Below, piece after piece: positions 9,469 to 22,649 of a stretch of DNA of 64,000 nt. The stretch is from Neocallimastix lanati (nom. inval.) (Eukaryota > Neocallimastigomycota > Neocallimastigomycetes > Neocallimastigales > Neocallimastigaceae): contig JACVTC010000161.1 in the NCBI GenBank assembly GCA_016946835.1, positions 194,501-258,500 of the forward strand, written 5' to 3'. Both the position numbers and the translations under genes were made by a program. The notes under the pieces were generated by a model. It saw only the letters and a list, made by a program, of their open reading frames with translations, was not told the DNA's origin and did not search any database. Position 1 is the stretch's first letter; each line of letters starts with the position of its first letter.

Positions 9469-11412
9469 ATGAACCCAGTATTAAATACAAGTAATATGAA
9501 TAGTTGTTTAAAAATGAGAGATATAAAATCTGAAGAAGATAATGATAATGAACATACATTTAAAGGATTAAAAACTGTAACAAATAATCAAGAAAATGAT
9601 TTAAATATTATTTCATCTTATATAAAAGAATTAATAAAGAATTCAAATATGGAGGAATTAAAAAATATTTTTAATATTTCAAAATTTTATGATAATAAAT
9701 TTATTAAATGGATACTTCTTCTCTATAAAAATAAAACTTTTATTTCTATTGTTGATTTAGATAAAGTAATTTCTAAAGATGAATATAAAATTGTATTAAT
9801 TTTTGGAAAAAAATATTATTTTTATAATAATGAAAGGTATATAATCGAAAATGGGAATAAAAATTTAATAAAATTTTTAGTAAAACATGGAGTGGATATA
9901 AATCAAGTAATTTATAAGTATGGTAAAATACCTTTATTTGATGCCTGTGAAAGTGGAAATAAAGAATTAGTAAAATTCTTAGTAGAATATGGAGCAGATA
10001 TAAATAAAAAAGTAGAATTTGATACTCCTTTATTCAAGGCATGTAAAAGTGGAAATAAAGATATAGTAGAATATTTAATAAAACATGGAGCAGATATAAA
10101 TAAAGAAAATGAAAATGGTGAAACACCATTATTCAAGGCATGCTTTAGTGGAAATAAAGATTTAGTAGAGTGTTTAGTAAAACATGGAGCAAATATAAAT
10201 AAAAAGAAAAAATGGAGTTTTGAAACACCATTATTTAACGCATGCTTTAGTGGAAATAAAGATTTAGTCGAATATTTAATAGAACATGGAGCGGATATAA
10301 ATAAAGATAGTGCATATGGAAGAACACCTTTATTTGATGCATGCTATAGTGGAAATAAATATTTAGTAAAATATTTAGTAGCGCATGGAGCAGATATAAA
10401 TAAAGAAAATGTATATGGTGAAACACCATTATTAAAGGCAATTGAAATTGAAAATAAAGAATTAATAGAATGTTTAGTGGAATGTGGAGCAGATATAAAT
10501 AAAGAAAATAAAGAATGTGAAACACCTTTATTTAAAACAATTGAAAGTAGAAATAAAGACTTAGTAGAATGTTTAGTAGTACATGGAGCAGATATAAATA
10601 AAAAAAATAAAGAATATGAAACACCTTTATTTAAGGCAATTAGATATAGAAATAAAGATATAGTTGAATATTTAGTAGAACATGGAGCAGATATAAATAA
10701 AGAAAATAAAGATGGTGAAACACCTTTATTTTATGCGTGTAGAAGTGGAAATAAAGACTTAGTAGAATATTTAGTAGAACATGGAGCAGATATAAATAAA
10801 GAAAATAAAGAAAATGAAACACCTTTATTTAAGGCAATTAGATATAGAAATAAAGATGTAGTTGAATATTTAGTAGAACATGGAGCGGATATAAATAAAG
10901 AAAATAAAGAATATGAAACACCTTTATTTAAGGCAATTAGATGTAGAAATAAAGATATAGTTGAATATTTAGTAGAACATGGAGCGGATATAAATAAAGA
11001 AAATAAAGATGGTGAAACACCTTTATTTTTTGCGTGTAGAAGTGGAAATAAAGATTTAGTAAAATATTTAGTAGAACATGGAGCAGATATAAATAAAGAA
11101 AATAAAGAAAATGAAACACCTTTATTTAAGGCAATTAGATATAGAAATAAAGATATAGTTGAATATTTAGTAGAACATGGAGCAGATATAAATAAAGAAA
11201 ATAAATATGGAAGAGCACCTTTATTTGATGCATGCTATAGTGGAAATAAAGATTTAGTAAAATATTTAGTAGAACATGGAGCAGATATAAATAAAGAAGC
11301 CGAATATGGTGAAACACCATTATTTAACGCAAGCTATAATGGAAATAAAGATTTAATAGAATATTTAAAATATTTAGTAGAACATGGAGCAGATATAAAT
11401 AAAAAAAATTAA
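9469..11412 (+). CDS. Ankyrin-repeat protein, unit D (647 aa)
   Basis: N-terminal domain (residues 1-127) as in B and C, with small changes (DNEHTFKG for DNGHTSKG), then about 16 ankyrin repeats. Unlike A, B and C it does not end at the EYLNRI frameshift. It reads through an intact last repeat and ends YLVEHGADINKKN, so it may show the ancestral 3' end or a recombinant one; it also has no decayed repeats behind the stop. Repeats 11 and 12 are two near-identical TPLFKAIR modules in a row. The start is the conserved ATG after a long A-run. Function unknown; a protein-interaction scaffold is likely. Confidence 0.9.
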   Translation: MNPVLNTSNMNSCLKMRDIKSEEDNDNEHTFKGLKTVTNNQENDLNIISSYIKELIKNSNMEELKNIFNISKFYDNKFIKWILLLYKNKTFISIVDLDKVISKDEYKIVLIFGKKYYFYNNERYIIENGNKNLIKFLVKHGVDINQVIYKYGKIPLFDACESGNKELVKFLVEYGADINKKVEFDTPLFKACKSGNKDIVEYLIKHGADINKENENGETPLFKACFSGNKDLVECLVKHGANINKKKKWSFETPLFNACFSGNKDLVEYLIEHGADINKDSAYGRTPLFDACYSGNKYLVKYLVAHGADINKENVYGETPLLKAIEIENKELIECLVECGADINKENKECETPLFKTIESRNKDLVECLVVHGADINKKNKEYETPLFKAIRYRNKDIVEYLVEHGADINKENKDGETPLFYACRSGNKDLVEYLVEHGADINKENKENETPLFKAIRYRNKDVVEYLVEHGADINKENKEYETPLFKAIRCRNKDIVEYLVEHGADINKENKDGETPLFFACRSGNKDLVKYLVEHGADINKENKENETPLFKAIRYRNKDIVEYLVEHGADINKENKYGRAPLFDACYSGNKDLVKYLVEHGADINKEAEYGETPLFNASYNGNKDLIEYLKYLVEHGADINKKN

Positions 11413-12372
<960 letters not shown>

Positions 12373-13940
12373 TAGTACCAAATAAAAATAATATGAATAA
12401 CAGTTTAAAAAAGAGAGTTAAAAAATCCGAAGAAGATAATGATAATGAACATACGTTTTAAAAGATTAAAAATTGTAACAAATAATCAAAAAAAATGATT
12501 TATATGTTACTTCTTCTGAAATAAAAGAATTAGTTGAGAAAATAAACCTGAAGGAATTAATAAAAATTTTTAATATTTCAAAATTTTATGATAATGGATT
12601 GGAATAAAATTTTAATAAAATTTTTAGTAAAACATTGGATATAAATAAAGCAGTTTATAGGAATGGTAAAATGCCTTTATTTGATGCCTCTGAATGTGGA
12701 AATAAAGATTTAGTAGAATATTTAATAGAACATGGAGCAAAAATAAATAAAGAAGATAAAGATGGCAAAACACCATTAGTTAGCGCATGTATTATTGGAA
12801 ATAAAGATTTAGTAGAATATTTAATAGAACACGGAGTAGATATAAATAAAGAAAATGATGAAGGTAAAACACCATTATTCAATGCTTGTAAAAGTGAAAG
12901 TAAAGATTTAGTAGAATATTTAGTAAAACATGGAGCAAATATAAATAAAGAAGATAAATATGGTTGCTCACCGTTATTTGAAGCAAGCTATAGTGAAAAT
13001 AAAAATTTGGTAAAATATTTAATAGAACATGGAGCAAATATAAATAAACAAGAAAATGATGGTGAAACACCACTATTTAACGCATGTTTTAGTGGAAATA
13101 AAGATTTAGTAGAATATTTAGTAGAGCATGGAGTAAATATAAATAAAGAAAATAAATATGGTGAAACACTATTACTCAATTCATGTAGATGTGAAAATAA
13201 AGATTTAGTAGAATATTTAGTAGAATATGGTGCAGATATAAATCAAGAAAATAAATATGGTGAAATAGCATTATTTAACGCAAGCTATACTGGAAATAAA
13301 GATTTAGTAGAATATTTAATAAAACATGGAACGGATATAAATAAAGAAAATAAAAATGGTGAAACAGCAACATTTAATGCTTGTGGAAGAGGAAATAAAG
13401 ATTTAATAGACTACTTAGTAGAACATGGAGCTGATATAAGTAAAGAAGATAAAAGTGGTAAAACACCATTATTCAGGGCATGCTTTAGTGGAAATAAAGA
13501 TTCAGTAGAATATTTAGTAGAACATGGAGTAGAAATTAATCAAGAAAATGAATATGGTGAAACACCATTATTCCATGCATGCATTGGTGGAAATAAAAAT
13601 TTAGTAGAATATTTAGTAGAACATGGAGTAAATATAAATAAAGAAAATGAAAAAGGTGAAACACCATTATTCAACGCATGTAAAAAGTAGAAATAAAGAT
13701 TTAGTAGAATACTTTATAGAACATGGAACAGATATAAATAAAGAAAATCAAGATGGTGAAACACCCTTATTCGTGGCATGTAAAAGTAGAAATAAAGATT
13801 TAGCTGTATATTTAGTAGAACATGGAGCAGATGTAAATAAAAGAGATGAAAATGGTGATACTCCATTATTTTATGCAAACGAAAGTGGACATAAAAATTT
13901 AATAAGATATATAAAAAAAATATATATACAGAAGAAATAG
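12373..13940 (+). pseudogene. Ankyrin-repeat unit E, decayed
   Basis: 12373-12640 aligns with the N-terminal coding part of units B-D (AATATGAATAACAGTTTAAA, GAAGAAGATAATGATAATGA), but the start codon is lost (ATAGTACC for ATGAACCC), several frameshifts are present, and roughly 170 bp encoding about residues 75-128 are deleted. An open frame then runs 12635-13690 with ten ankyrin repeats and no upstream ATG; the first in-frame ATG is near 12670. An extra A (GTAAAAAGTAG) at ~13683 stops it, and three more repeats follow in the next frame to 13940. Its repeats diverge from B-D more than those do from each other, except for a 239-bp segment identical to unit C. A shortened protein from 12670 is possible. 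Confidence 0.8.
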
Positions 13941-13997
13941 ATTAAATAAATTAAAAAAAAGAATTAGAAGAATATTTAATAGAACATGATGAAAATA

Positions 13998-14032
<35 letters not shown>

Positions 14033-14235
14033 AAAAAAAAAAAAAAAAAAAAAAAAGAATATGAGATAATCCCATTAAAATATGCAGCTATAATTAATAA
14101 AAATTTAATATATAGTTATTTTAATATTTAAATAAAAAAAAATTATTAAATTTTAAAACAATTTAAAAAAAAAAAAAAAAAGAAAGAAAAAAGAATAAAA
14201 TATTATATAAATTATAAATTTTTTTTTTTATTTTT

Positions 14236-14266
<31 letters not shown>

Positions 14267-14510
14267 TATTTTCATCATGTTCTATTAAATATTCATTTTT
14301 TTTTTTTTTTTTATATATTTTCATTTTTATATAAATATATTATTTAATTATTATTTAAAAAATAAATTTTCCAATAATAAAAAAAAAAAAAAAAATTAAA
14401 ATAAATAATAAATAAATATATTATATATTTATTGGTTATTTAAAAAAAAAAAAAAATAAAAAAAAGAATTAAAATAAATAATAAGTATATATATATATAT
14501 AATTTTTTTT
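13941..14510. other. AT-rich spacer after the ankyrin array
   Basis: One last ankyrin fragment is recognisable at about 13960-14005 (GAAGAATATTTAATAGAACA). It runs into an ATAA tetranucleotide tract, then A- and T-runs. Nothing else is seen. Confidence 0.6.
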
Positions 14511-15281
14511 TATAGGTGTAGGTAGGTGTGTTAAAAAAGGAAGAGTCGTCAATTTCGAAGGATCAAAAAAAAAAAAAAAAAAAAACATCGTTATCGTTAT
14601 ATATTATGAAGGGGCTTAGCCGCCCGTCCTAAAACCTACCCATGGTTATTCCTTGGTTGGTAGTGATAACCCTTTTTTTTTTTTTTTAAGACTTTTTCTT
14701 TTCTTTTTTTTTTTTTTTTTTTTCTTTTCTTACCTCCCTATCTACCTTCCTTGAAATTTCTTATTACAAAGGGGGTTGAAAGGGGGGATCTTGAAAAAAA
14801 GAATCGGCCAGGCCCATACACACAAATATAGAGATAAGGAACACACACACTTAACAATACACATACACAAAACACACAAACACAAAACTTTTCATATTCT
14901 ATCTATTTTTTTTTTTTTTTTTATTTTTTTGTATTCCTACTATTGAAAAAATCAAAATTTTTTCATAAACACACAAACACAAAACTTTTCATATTCTATC
15001 TATTTTTTTTTTTTTTTTTTTTCTATTTTTTGTATTCCTACTATTGAAAAAATCAAAAAATTTTTTTTTCATTATTTTTAAGGAACTTTTTTTTTTTTTA
15101 TTATTATTATTAAACAATTTTTTTTCTTTTTTTTTTTTATTTCTTTTATTATTATTATTATTATTATTATTAAGCCAATTTTTTTTTTTTTTTATTAGTC
15201 TACTGGAAATTTCTATCTACTTTAATGATTTTTCAAAAGGTGATCTATTAATAATTTATTTATTTTTTATTTTTTATTTTT

Positions 15282-15323
<42 letters not shown>

Positions 15324-15505
15324 TTTTTTTATTTTATTATTATTATTATTTTTTTTTAACCTTAATTCCAAAATGTCTGTCCGTCCGTTAGCGCCCAACA
15401 ACCACATCCACTTGAAACAAGGTGGATGTGTCTCTTTCTTCTTCATCGAAATCACGAATCATCAGAGGGTAAATCATCCACTTCCAGTTCTAGTTCGTTC
15501 CATTT

Positions 15506-15510
<5 letters not shown>
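14511..15510. other. Unidentified island of mixed composition with direct repeats
   Basis: Patches here have far more G+C than the surroundings: 14580-14670 (GGGGCTTAGCCGCCCGTCC), 14760-14900 (GGCCAGGCCC) and 15371-15509. Two 87-bp direct repeats lie at 14871-14957 and 14969-15056. The last patch contains a hairpin at 15403-15430 (CACATCCAC and GTGGATGTG around a TTGAAACAA loop) and ends in a run of about 34 A. The A tail and isolated patches suggest a retroposon-derived sequence, but I recognise no reverse transcriptase, tRNA or rRNA similarity. Confidence 0.4.
14871..15056 (+). repeat. Two 87-bp direct repeats
   Basis: The segment from ACACACAAACACAAAACTTT to ATTGAAAAAATCAAAA occurs at about 14871-14957 and 14969-15056, differing mainly in T-run length and one C. 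The copies are 11 bp apart. Confidence 0.9.
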
Positions 15511-15546
<36 letters not shown>

Positions 15547-15585
15547 AAAAAGGAAAAGAAAAGAAAGTACAATGATATTGTGTGA

Positions 15586-15952
15586 TAAATTTATATCTTT
15601 TTGATAATAATTGTTATACTTTATTTTATTTTATTTTATTTCAATATGTTATTATTATAATTATAATAATTATAATACTTTAAATCATATAAAAATTATA
15701 TAGTTCTATATATTAGAATATATAATTAATATATTATCTATTTCTTATCAATAGATTAAATTATTTATATTAGAAAGAAAGGACTCTCTTGTAAAAATTT
15801 TAGGAATTAGAATTATTATTTTAATTGTAATTACGAATATTATAATTTTATTAATAAAATTTTTGCTAAACAAACCATTATTTTAAAAACCCACTGCTTA
15901 TAAATTATATTATTACACATAAAAGTCCCGCATATCATAATAAAATCATGTG
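15586..15952 (+). repeat. Dispersed repeat, copy 1
   Basis: The sequence from TAAATTTATATCTTTTTGAT to CACATAAAAGTCCCGCATAT and a little beyond recurs in the same orientation at 31534-31863 with small indels. Shared landmarks are GTTCTATATATTAGAATATA and GGACTCTCTT. It has no coding capacity. It could be a solo LTR or a MITE; the boundaries are not secure and no target-site duplication is evident. Confidence 0.85.
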
Positions 15953-16495
15953 AATTAATACTATATAAAATAGATTTATTATAATGCTATAATAACCAAA
16001 CCCCAATTTTTCAATAGATATACTAAATAGCAAAAAAAAAAAAAAAATAAAATAAAAATAAAGAATAAAAAAATAAAAATAAAAAATAAAAAAAAAATAA
16101 AAATAAAAATAAAAAAGAAGAGAAAAAATATTAATTAATAAGCCATAATGTATTTTTTTTTTTTAATTTCTATTTAAATATATTGATATTCTTAATTTTA
16201 TTATACAAAAAAAAAAAAATAAAAATATATATATAATATATATATGTAGGATAGAAAAAATTAGGCATTAAATCAATTTTATAGGTTGAAATGTTTAAAT
16301 AAAAGAGTTTGAAGAAGAAATAAATTATCTCTTTTAATTACTTTAAATAGATTAATAATTATAAATATTTTTAAATATATTTTTATTATTTAATTAAAAA
16401 AGATAAAAAGAAAAAAAAGAAAAAATTGAAATTGGAATTAACGACTATGGAATTTTTAATTTTTAAAAGAAAAAAAAAAAATCTAACTTAAAATT

Positions 16496-16546
<51 letters not shown>

Positions 16547-16558
16547 AATGACTTTAAT

Positions 16559-16589
<31 letters not shown>

Positions 16590-16709
16590 TGGTAAAAACA
16601 CGAGAAAATTATAATGAGCTTAATTTTATTTTTTTTTTATTTTTTTTTTTTTTTTTATTTTTATTTTTTATTAATTTTAAATTTAAAGTTTAATCAATTT
16701 TTTTAATAC

Positions 16710-16740
<31 letters not shown>

Positions 16741-17068
16741 ATATTATATTAATTAATTAATTAATTAATTTTTTATTTGGTGTATTTTTTTTTTTTTAAA
16801 CTTTTAAATAAATAAATAAATAAATAAATAAAAAAAAAAAAAAAAAAAATTAAATATTAATTATAATATTATAATCTAAATAAATAATAGTTTAGTATTT
16901 TATATTATAAAAATATTAACAATCCTCCAATATTTTAATTTTATTATTATTATAATTATTATTATTATTATTATTATTATTTCTTTAGTCAAGATTTTTA
17001 ATATATAATTCACCAAATAATTATTAAAGTTCATAATAATATATTTAAAATTCCGTTAATTACGCTGT

Positions 17069-17103
<35 letters not shown>

Positions 17104-17492
17104 TAAATTTATAATAAAGTCCACTGAACATTATTGAATAATAGTATTATATTATTATATCTCAGATACTATCTCATATATAATTTGAAATGAAAATCTT
17201 TAATTTCATAACTTAAAATTTGAATATAAATTAAATGTATTATATATATAGATTAATACCACGAAAAATAAAATAAAATAAAATAAATATATATAAAATA
17301 CAAAAATTATTATGATATTTATTGATTATATAAAATTTTGAAATTAAATTTATAAAATTTTTTTAGTAAATTTTTATTTAATTTAATTCGAAATAGTAGA
17401 AAAAAATTAAAGCATTTAATTTTCTATATTATATCTAATAAATTTAAAATATAAATATATGTTATATAAAATTATATATTCATTATATATTT

Positions 17493-17563
<71 letters not shown>

Positions 17564-17753
17564 TTGGAATAGTTGCTAAGTTTTCCTTTTTTTTTTTTTT
17601 TTTTTTTTTTTATTTTTTTTTTTATTTTTAATATTAATTTATTTTTTATTATTATTATCATTTTTTTTTTAAATTATTATATATATATATATATTTTTTT
17701 TATAAAAAAAAAAAATAATTTAAATTATAAAATTCTAAAAGTATATAATATAA
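15953..17753. other. AT-rich intergenic region
   Basis: A- and T-homopolymers (for example about 44 A at 16500-16544), ATT and AAT tracts, and a tandem ATTA tract at 16745-16770. It includes the 3' flank of the homoserine kinase gene. No further gene is seen. Confidence 0.6.
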
Positions 17754-18776
17754 TTAGTTTTCTGGTTCAATGACAGCACCATCTTCGAAAACATCTAAAA
17801 TCTTAACATAACTTTCAATGCCCTTACCATTTTCATCCTTTGAATTCTTAAATATCTCTTGAATCTTTTTACCAATAGCTTCAAAATTACTAGTAGCTAA
17901 AACTAAAACTGTTGGACCTGCACCACTCATACAAGCTCCAATAAAACCTTCCATAAATCCTGGCTGTAATGCTACAATTTCTGGAAGACCCGGGATTAAT
18001 TTTTGTCTGTAGTGTTGGTGAATTCTATCTTGCATGGCTTCGTGTATTATTTTTGGGTTTGGAGTATCATCACCAAGAGCATGGGTAAGAACAGTGACTC
18101 TCTGAAGATTGAAAACAACATCTTTACGGTCATATTGTAAGGGAAGAACAGAACGAGCTAAAGTGGTAGCTAATTCAAATTTTGGAATGACAACCACCAC
18201 TTTAATAGCCTTTGACCATTTCATTTTTATGCAAGCACTTGTTTTGTATGGAATTTGTTCTTGTGGAATGGTATTTTCAGCACCCCATTCCATTTTTGGA
18301 AGGGTCAAGGCCTTTTCATTTAAATAACTGGCAACAAAACCACCTAATAAGGAGGCTGCTACATTATCTGGATGTCCTTCGACCATGATACAATAATCTA
18401 ATAATCTTTCTTTTGGTAAGTTTAATCCACAAGCGTAATTAGCTAACATAACACCAGCAACAATGGCTGTACCAGATGAACCTAAACCACGACCTAATGG
18501 AATATCATTATCTACAAGAAGTTCTAAACCATTTGGAAGAGTGGTTCCATAGGAACGTGCAAGGTATAATGCAGTTTTAGTAATTAAATTTTCTTCAAGA
18601 TCTAATGATACTGAACCTTTTAAAGTTTTTTCAGTGTAATTAATAGTTGTTGGTCTTTCATCATCATGTACAGTAACATGAATAGTTAAAAATAACTTTA
18701 ATCCAAGACCTAAAACATCAAAACCTGGACCAATATTTGAAGTTGATGATGGAACTCTTATAACATATTTTTGCAT
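17754..18776 (-). CDS. THR1: Homoserine kinase
   Basis: Transfers phosphate from ATP to L-homoserine (EC 2.7.1.39), the step before threonine synthase in threonine biosynthesis; cytosolic. The 340-residue length fits fungal and bacterial homoserine kinases. It belongs to the GHMP kinase superfamily. Visible motifs are the N-terminal VPSSTSNIGPGFDVLGLGL, the ATP-binding loop PLGRGLGSSGTAIVAG (about residues 92-107), GHPDNVAAS (about 133-141) and the C-terminal glycine-rich GACMSGAGPTVLVLA (about 283-297). The ATG at 18776 starts directly with the family's usual N terminus (MQKYVIRVPSS). It is intronless, with GC content clearly above the flanks. It stands alone, with no linked pathway gene. 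Confidence 0.97.
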   Translation of the reverse strand: MQKYVIRVPSSTSNIGPGFDVLGLGLKLFLTIHVTVHDDERPTTINYTEKTLKGSVSLDLEENLITKTALYLARSYGTTLPNGLELLVDNDIPLGRGLGSSGTAIVAGVMLANYACGLNLPKERLLDYCIMVEGHPDNVAASLLGGFVASYLNEKALTLPKMEWGAENTIPQEQIPYKTSACIKMKWSKAIKVVVVIPKFELATTLARSVLPLQYDRKDVVFNLQRVTVLTHALGDDTPNPKIIHEAMQDRIHQHYRQKLIPGLPEIVALQPGFMEGFIGACMSGAGPTVLVLATSNFEAIGKKIQEIFKNSKDENGKGIESYVKILDVFEDGAVIEPEN

Positions 18777-20169
18777 GTTGTTATAAATTTATTTATTTAA
18801 ATTATTTGATTATTATTATTATTATATTATTATTATAAATGTATATATATAATTTTTTTTTTTCTTTTCTTTTCCTTTAGTATTATTGTTATTTGAAACG
18901 ACTATTTTTATATATCATATCCAATCATTTGATTATTTATTTTATTTTCATATAATGAAATCCATTATTTGAATAGTTTAATTAATTGATAAAATAATTA
19001 TTAATATTCAATATATTTTTTCAGTATTTGAGATGAATTTATTGTTTTAAATAATTTTTTTTTTAAAAAAAAAAAAAAAGGGAGAGAGATTATTATGTAT
19101 AGATGATATATATATAAAAGGTATATTGATATATAAAATATATATATAAAAATAAGATTTACGTTAGTTTTTCAAAATTTCAATTTCTTAATTATATATT
19201 TTAATTTTATGTTTTTTTTTTTTTTATATTAATAAAAATAAATCTACAATGTTTATTTTACTCATAATAATTATAATTATACTTATTATAAAGTATTTAT
19301 CCAAAAATGTATTATTTATTATTTAATATTCCTTTTAATCTTTACATTAAATATTAACTTTTTAATACCCTTATCCTTCTAATACACGCTTAATAGTAAC
19401 AATAATTTTTAAAACAAAAAAAAAAAAATAAAATAAAAAAAAAATTAAAAAAAGATTAAAAAAAAAAAATTTTTTTTATTTGATTTAAATGTAAATATAT
19501 TAATAATATATTACAATAATATATTAAAATATAATTATATAATATATTTTTTTAATAGTAATAAAAATTTAAAAAATAAAATTTAAAATCAAAAAAAAAA
19601 ACTTGATTTATTAGTGTATAATATATTATGAAGTATATTTTACCATATAATAAAATTAATAAAATTTAAAGGTTCATCATTTTTGTTTTTGATACAATAG
19701 AATTTAGTATATATTATAATATATACTAATATATTTATACTAAATAAAAAATAAAATATTCTATAATGAAAAAATAATATATTGGCTAATGTTTAAAATT
19801 TATAAATTCTAATATATTAGATTATACTGTAATATATATTTACTTAATACATAAACTATTTCAATGATATTTATTGGATAAATTTTTAATACATTATAAT
19901 TAATGTACATAAAAACATTTAAAACTTTTAAATTTAATTTAGATATAAACAAAAATATTATTTGTTTCTTAAATAAGATCTAAAGTTTTCCTCTGATTCA
20001 TCCATCTTTTATCATGTGTTATGAACCATAGATTATTATTGTTATAATAAATCTATTGATGTTTAACATTGATTAATGTTTATTCATTAAATTAAAAAAT
20101 TAAAAAATTAAATTAAAATCAAATCAAAAAGAAATGATGAAAAATAAAAATAAAAAAAAATTTTTATAT

Positions 20170-20505
20170 ATAGAAAATCTTTTTTAATTATTTATTTAAT
20201 TATTTATTTAATTATTTATTAGTTATTATTAATTAATTATTTAATTAATTATTTATTTAAAAAATTATTTAATTATTTATTTAATTATTTATTAGTTATT
20301 ATTAATTATTTATTTAATTATTTATTTAATTATTTATTTAATTATTTATTTAATTATTTATTTAATTATTTGGAATATTTATATTTATTATATAAAAATA
20401 TTAATTTATTATTTAAATTATTTTATTATTTAATTATTTAATTATTTATTTAATTATTTATTTAATTATTTATTTAATTATTTATTTAATTATTTTTTTT
20501 TTCAA
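20170..20505 (+). repeat. 12-bp period tandem repeat (AATTATTTATTT)
   Basis: Blocks of TTTAATTATTTA with a 12-bp period run through this stretch, interrupted by AGTTATTATTAA segments and by a short AATATTTATATTTATTATAT insert near 20371-20410. Confidence 0.9.
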
Positions 20506-20720
20506 TTATTTTCAATTAATTTTATTCTAATATAAAATAAAAAAAAAAAAGTTTATGAAAAGAGCTTAAAAAACTTTTTAAATAAAATTTTTTTAAAATT
20601 AAATTAATTTATTAAACATCTTTCAAACTTTTTTAACATTCACTAAAAATTTTTAATAGTAAAAAAAAAAAAAAAAACATAAAAAAAAAAATTTTATTTT
20701 ATTTTATTTGCATTGAAATC

Positions 20721-20767
<47 letters not shown>

Positions 20768-21781
20768 GAAATAAACAAAATTTATTTATTTTTTTTTTTT
20801 AAATATGAATAATTTTTATTTATTAATTAGTTTCTTTCCTTTTTTTTTTTTTAAAGTAAAAAATTTTAAAATTTGTTAAATAAACAAAATTTCACTTTAG
20901 TAAAATTTATGAAATTATTAAATTGTTAAAAATTTAGATTTTGTTAAGTATTTGAATTTCGGTTAAAACATTAATTTTGTTATAATGTAATAAATTTAAT
21001 TAGTAATATTGGATAAAAAAAGTATTAAATTTTTTATATAAATAATTGTTAATTTGTAACAAGTAAAAGTTGTTAAATTTTAAATTATTAAAACATTACA
21101 TTCAATATTTATATTTTAATTATATCTCTCACTATTAAACCTTTTTTTTTTTTTTATGAAAAAATATAATTAAATGTTATTTCCATTATTTTTTATTTAT
21201 TTCTCTACTTCAATTATTTTTTTATTTATTTATTAAGAGACTTCATAAAAATTAAATATATATATATTTTTATGGGTAGGAACAAAATAAAATTAATATA
21301 AATAAATAAAAAAAATTTTTTTAATCTTCAATATAAATTATATACTATATATTTTATGCTATATATTTTATTTAATAATAATAGTATATATATTCCATTT
21401 ATTTAATATAATAACATGTTATTCTTTTTATATATATATATATATTTATTTAAATAGTAAATTTACATTTTTCAATTACAAATTTTATATATGAAAAATA
21501 GAATAATAAAATATTTATTATATCATTTATCTTTTGATTTGATAAATAAATTTAATATTTAATGGAAATCTCAACTTTGAATAATATTTATCACCTTTAT
21601 TATTATTTCTTTATGTTTTTCTTTTAAAAATTTTATGAAATTTATTATTTTGAAAAAATCTTTTTTTATATACTTTACCTTTACTTATTTAATACTTTCT
21701 TATGAACTTTTTTTTAATATCATATTACATTGTTTAATATTAAATTTTATAGATTTTCCTTTTACTTTCATAATCATTTTC

Positions 21782-21828
<47 letters not shown>

Positions 21829-22593
21829 TTTGCATTTATTTTATTTTTACAAAAATATTAATATCCTCTAACATGAAATGAAATATCGAAGGTATTTTGA
21901 ATATATATGTACTTTTACTTCTACTTTTTTTTTTTTTATATTTTTGTTTCCATTGTCGACATGTAATAAATATATTTTTTTTTATAAAAAATTTCAAATT
22001 ATTAATTTCTCTTCACACATATCGTTTCACTTCTGATTACTCAATAAATATATTACTATTATTTTATTTGTTTATTTCCATCCTCCTCTTAAACCTTATT
22101 TTTATTTTTTTTTTTTCTTTATGTTTATCTGTTTTATTAAATTTTATTTATTTATTTATTTACTATTAATTATATATTTTGGTGGATATATAAATAATTT
22201 CTTCCTATTTTTTTGTTTTTTTTTTTTTTAATAATTTTTTTTTTAAAGGGAAAAGAAATGAAAAAAAAACAAAAGTTCATTTGAAAGGGAAATTTTGGTC
22301 GTATTTATATTCACTGAAAATTTTTGATGAATGGTATAAAAATTAAATAATTTTAAGTCATTAAAAAAGTTAATTAATAATTAGTTGATTTGATTTCGTA
22401 ATTAATTAAATTTATGATTAATAAAAAAAAAAAAATTTATTTATTTATTCATTCATATATATTTATATTTATTTATTTAATTTTATATTTTTTATTTATT
22501 TAATTTTATATAAAAATGTATTTTATACATTTTTTTTATTAAATATTTTATATTTTATATTTTATATTGAAAGTCATCATTTTCTTACAAAAA

Positions 22594-22628
<35 letters not shown>

Positions 22629-22649
22629 ATATAAAATCATAATAAATAA

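Noticed and set aside
14580-14670. tRNA or rRNA gene in the GC-richer patch
   Set aside because: No cloverleaf with TTCGA-type T-loop or anticodon stem could be placed, and no rRNA core motif is recognised.
15267-15455. Minus-strand frame containing a tryptophan- and cysteine-bearing start followed by poly-lysine
   Set aside because: It is mostly the T-run read backwards, and the first 30 residues lie on the hairpin-containing island; no family is recognised.
21635-22169. Two small Phe/Ile/Leu-rich proteins
   Set aside because: Dominated by T-run translation, with no homologous copy and no codon variety.
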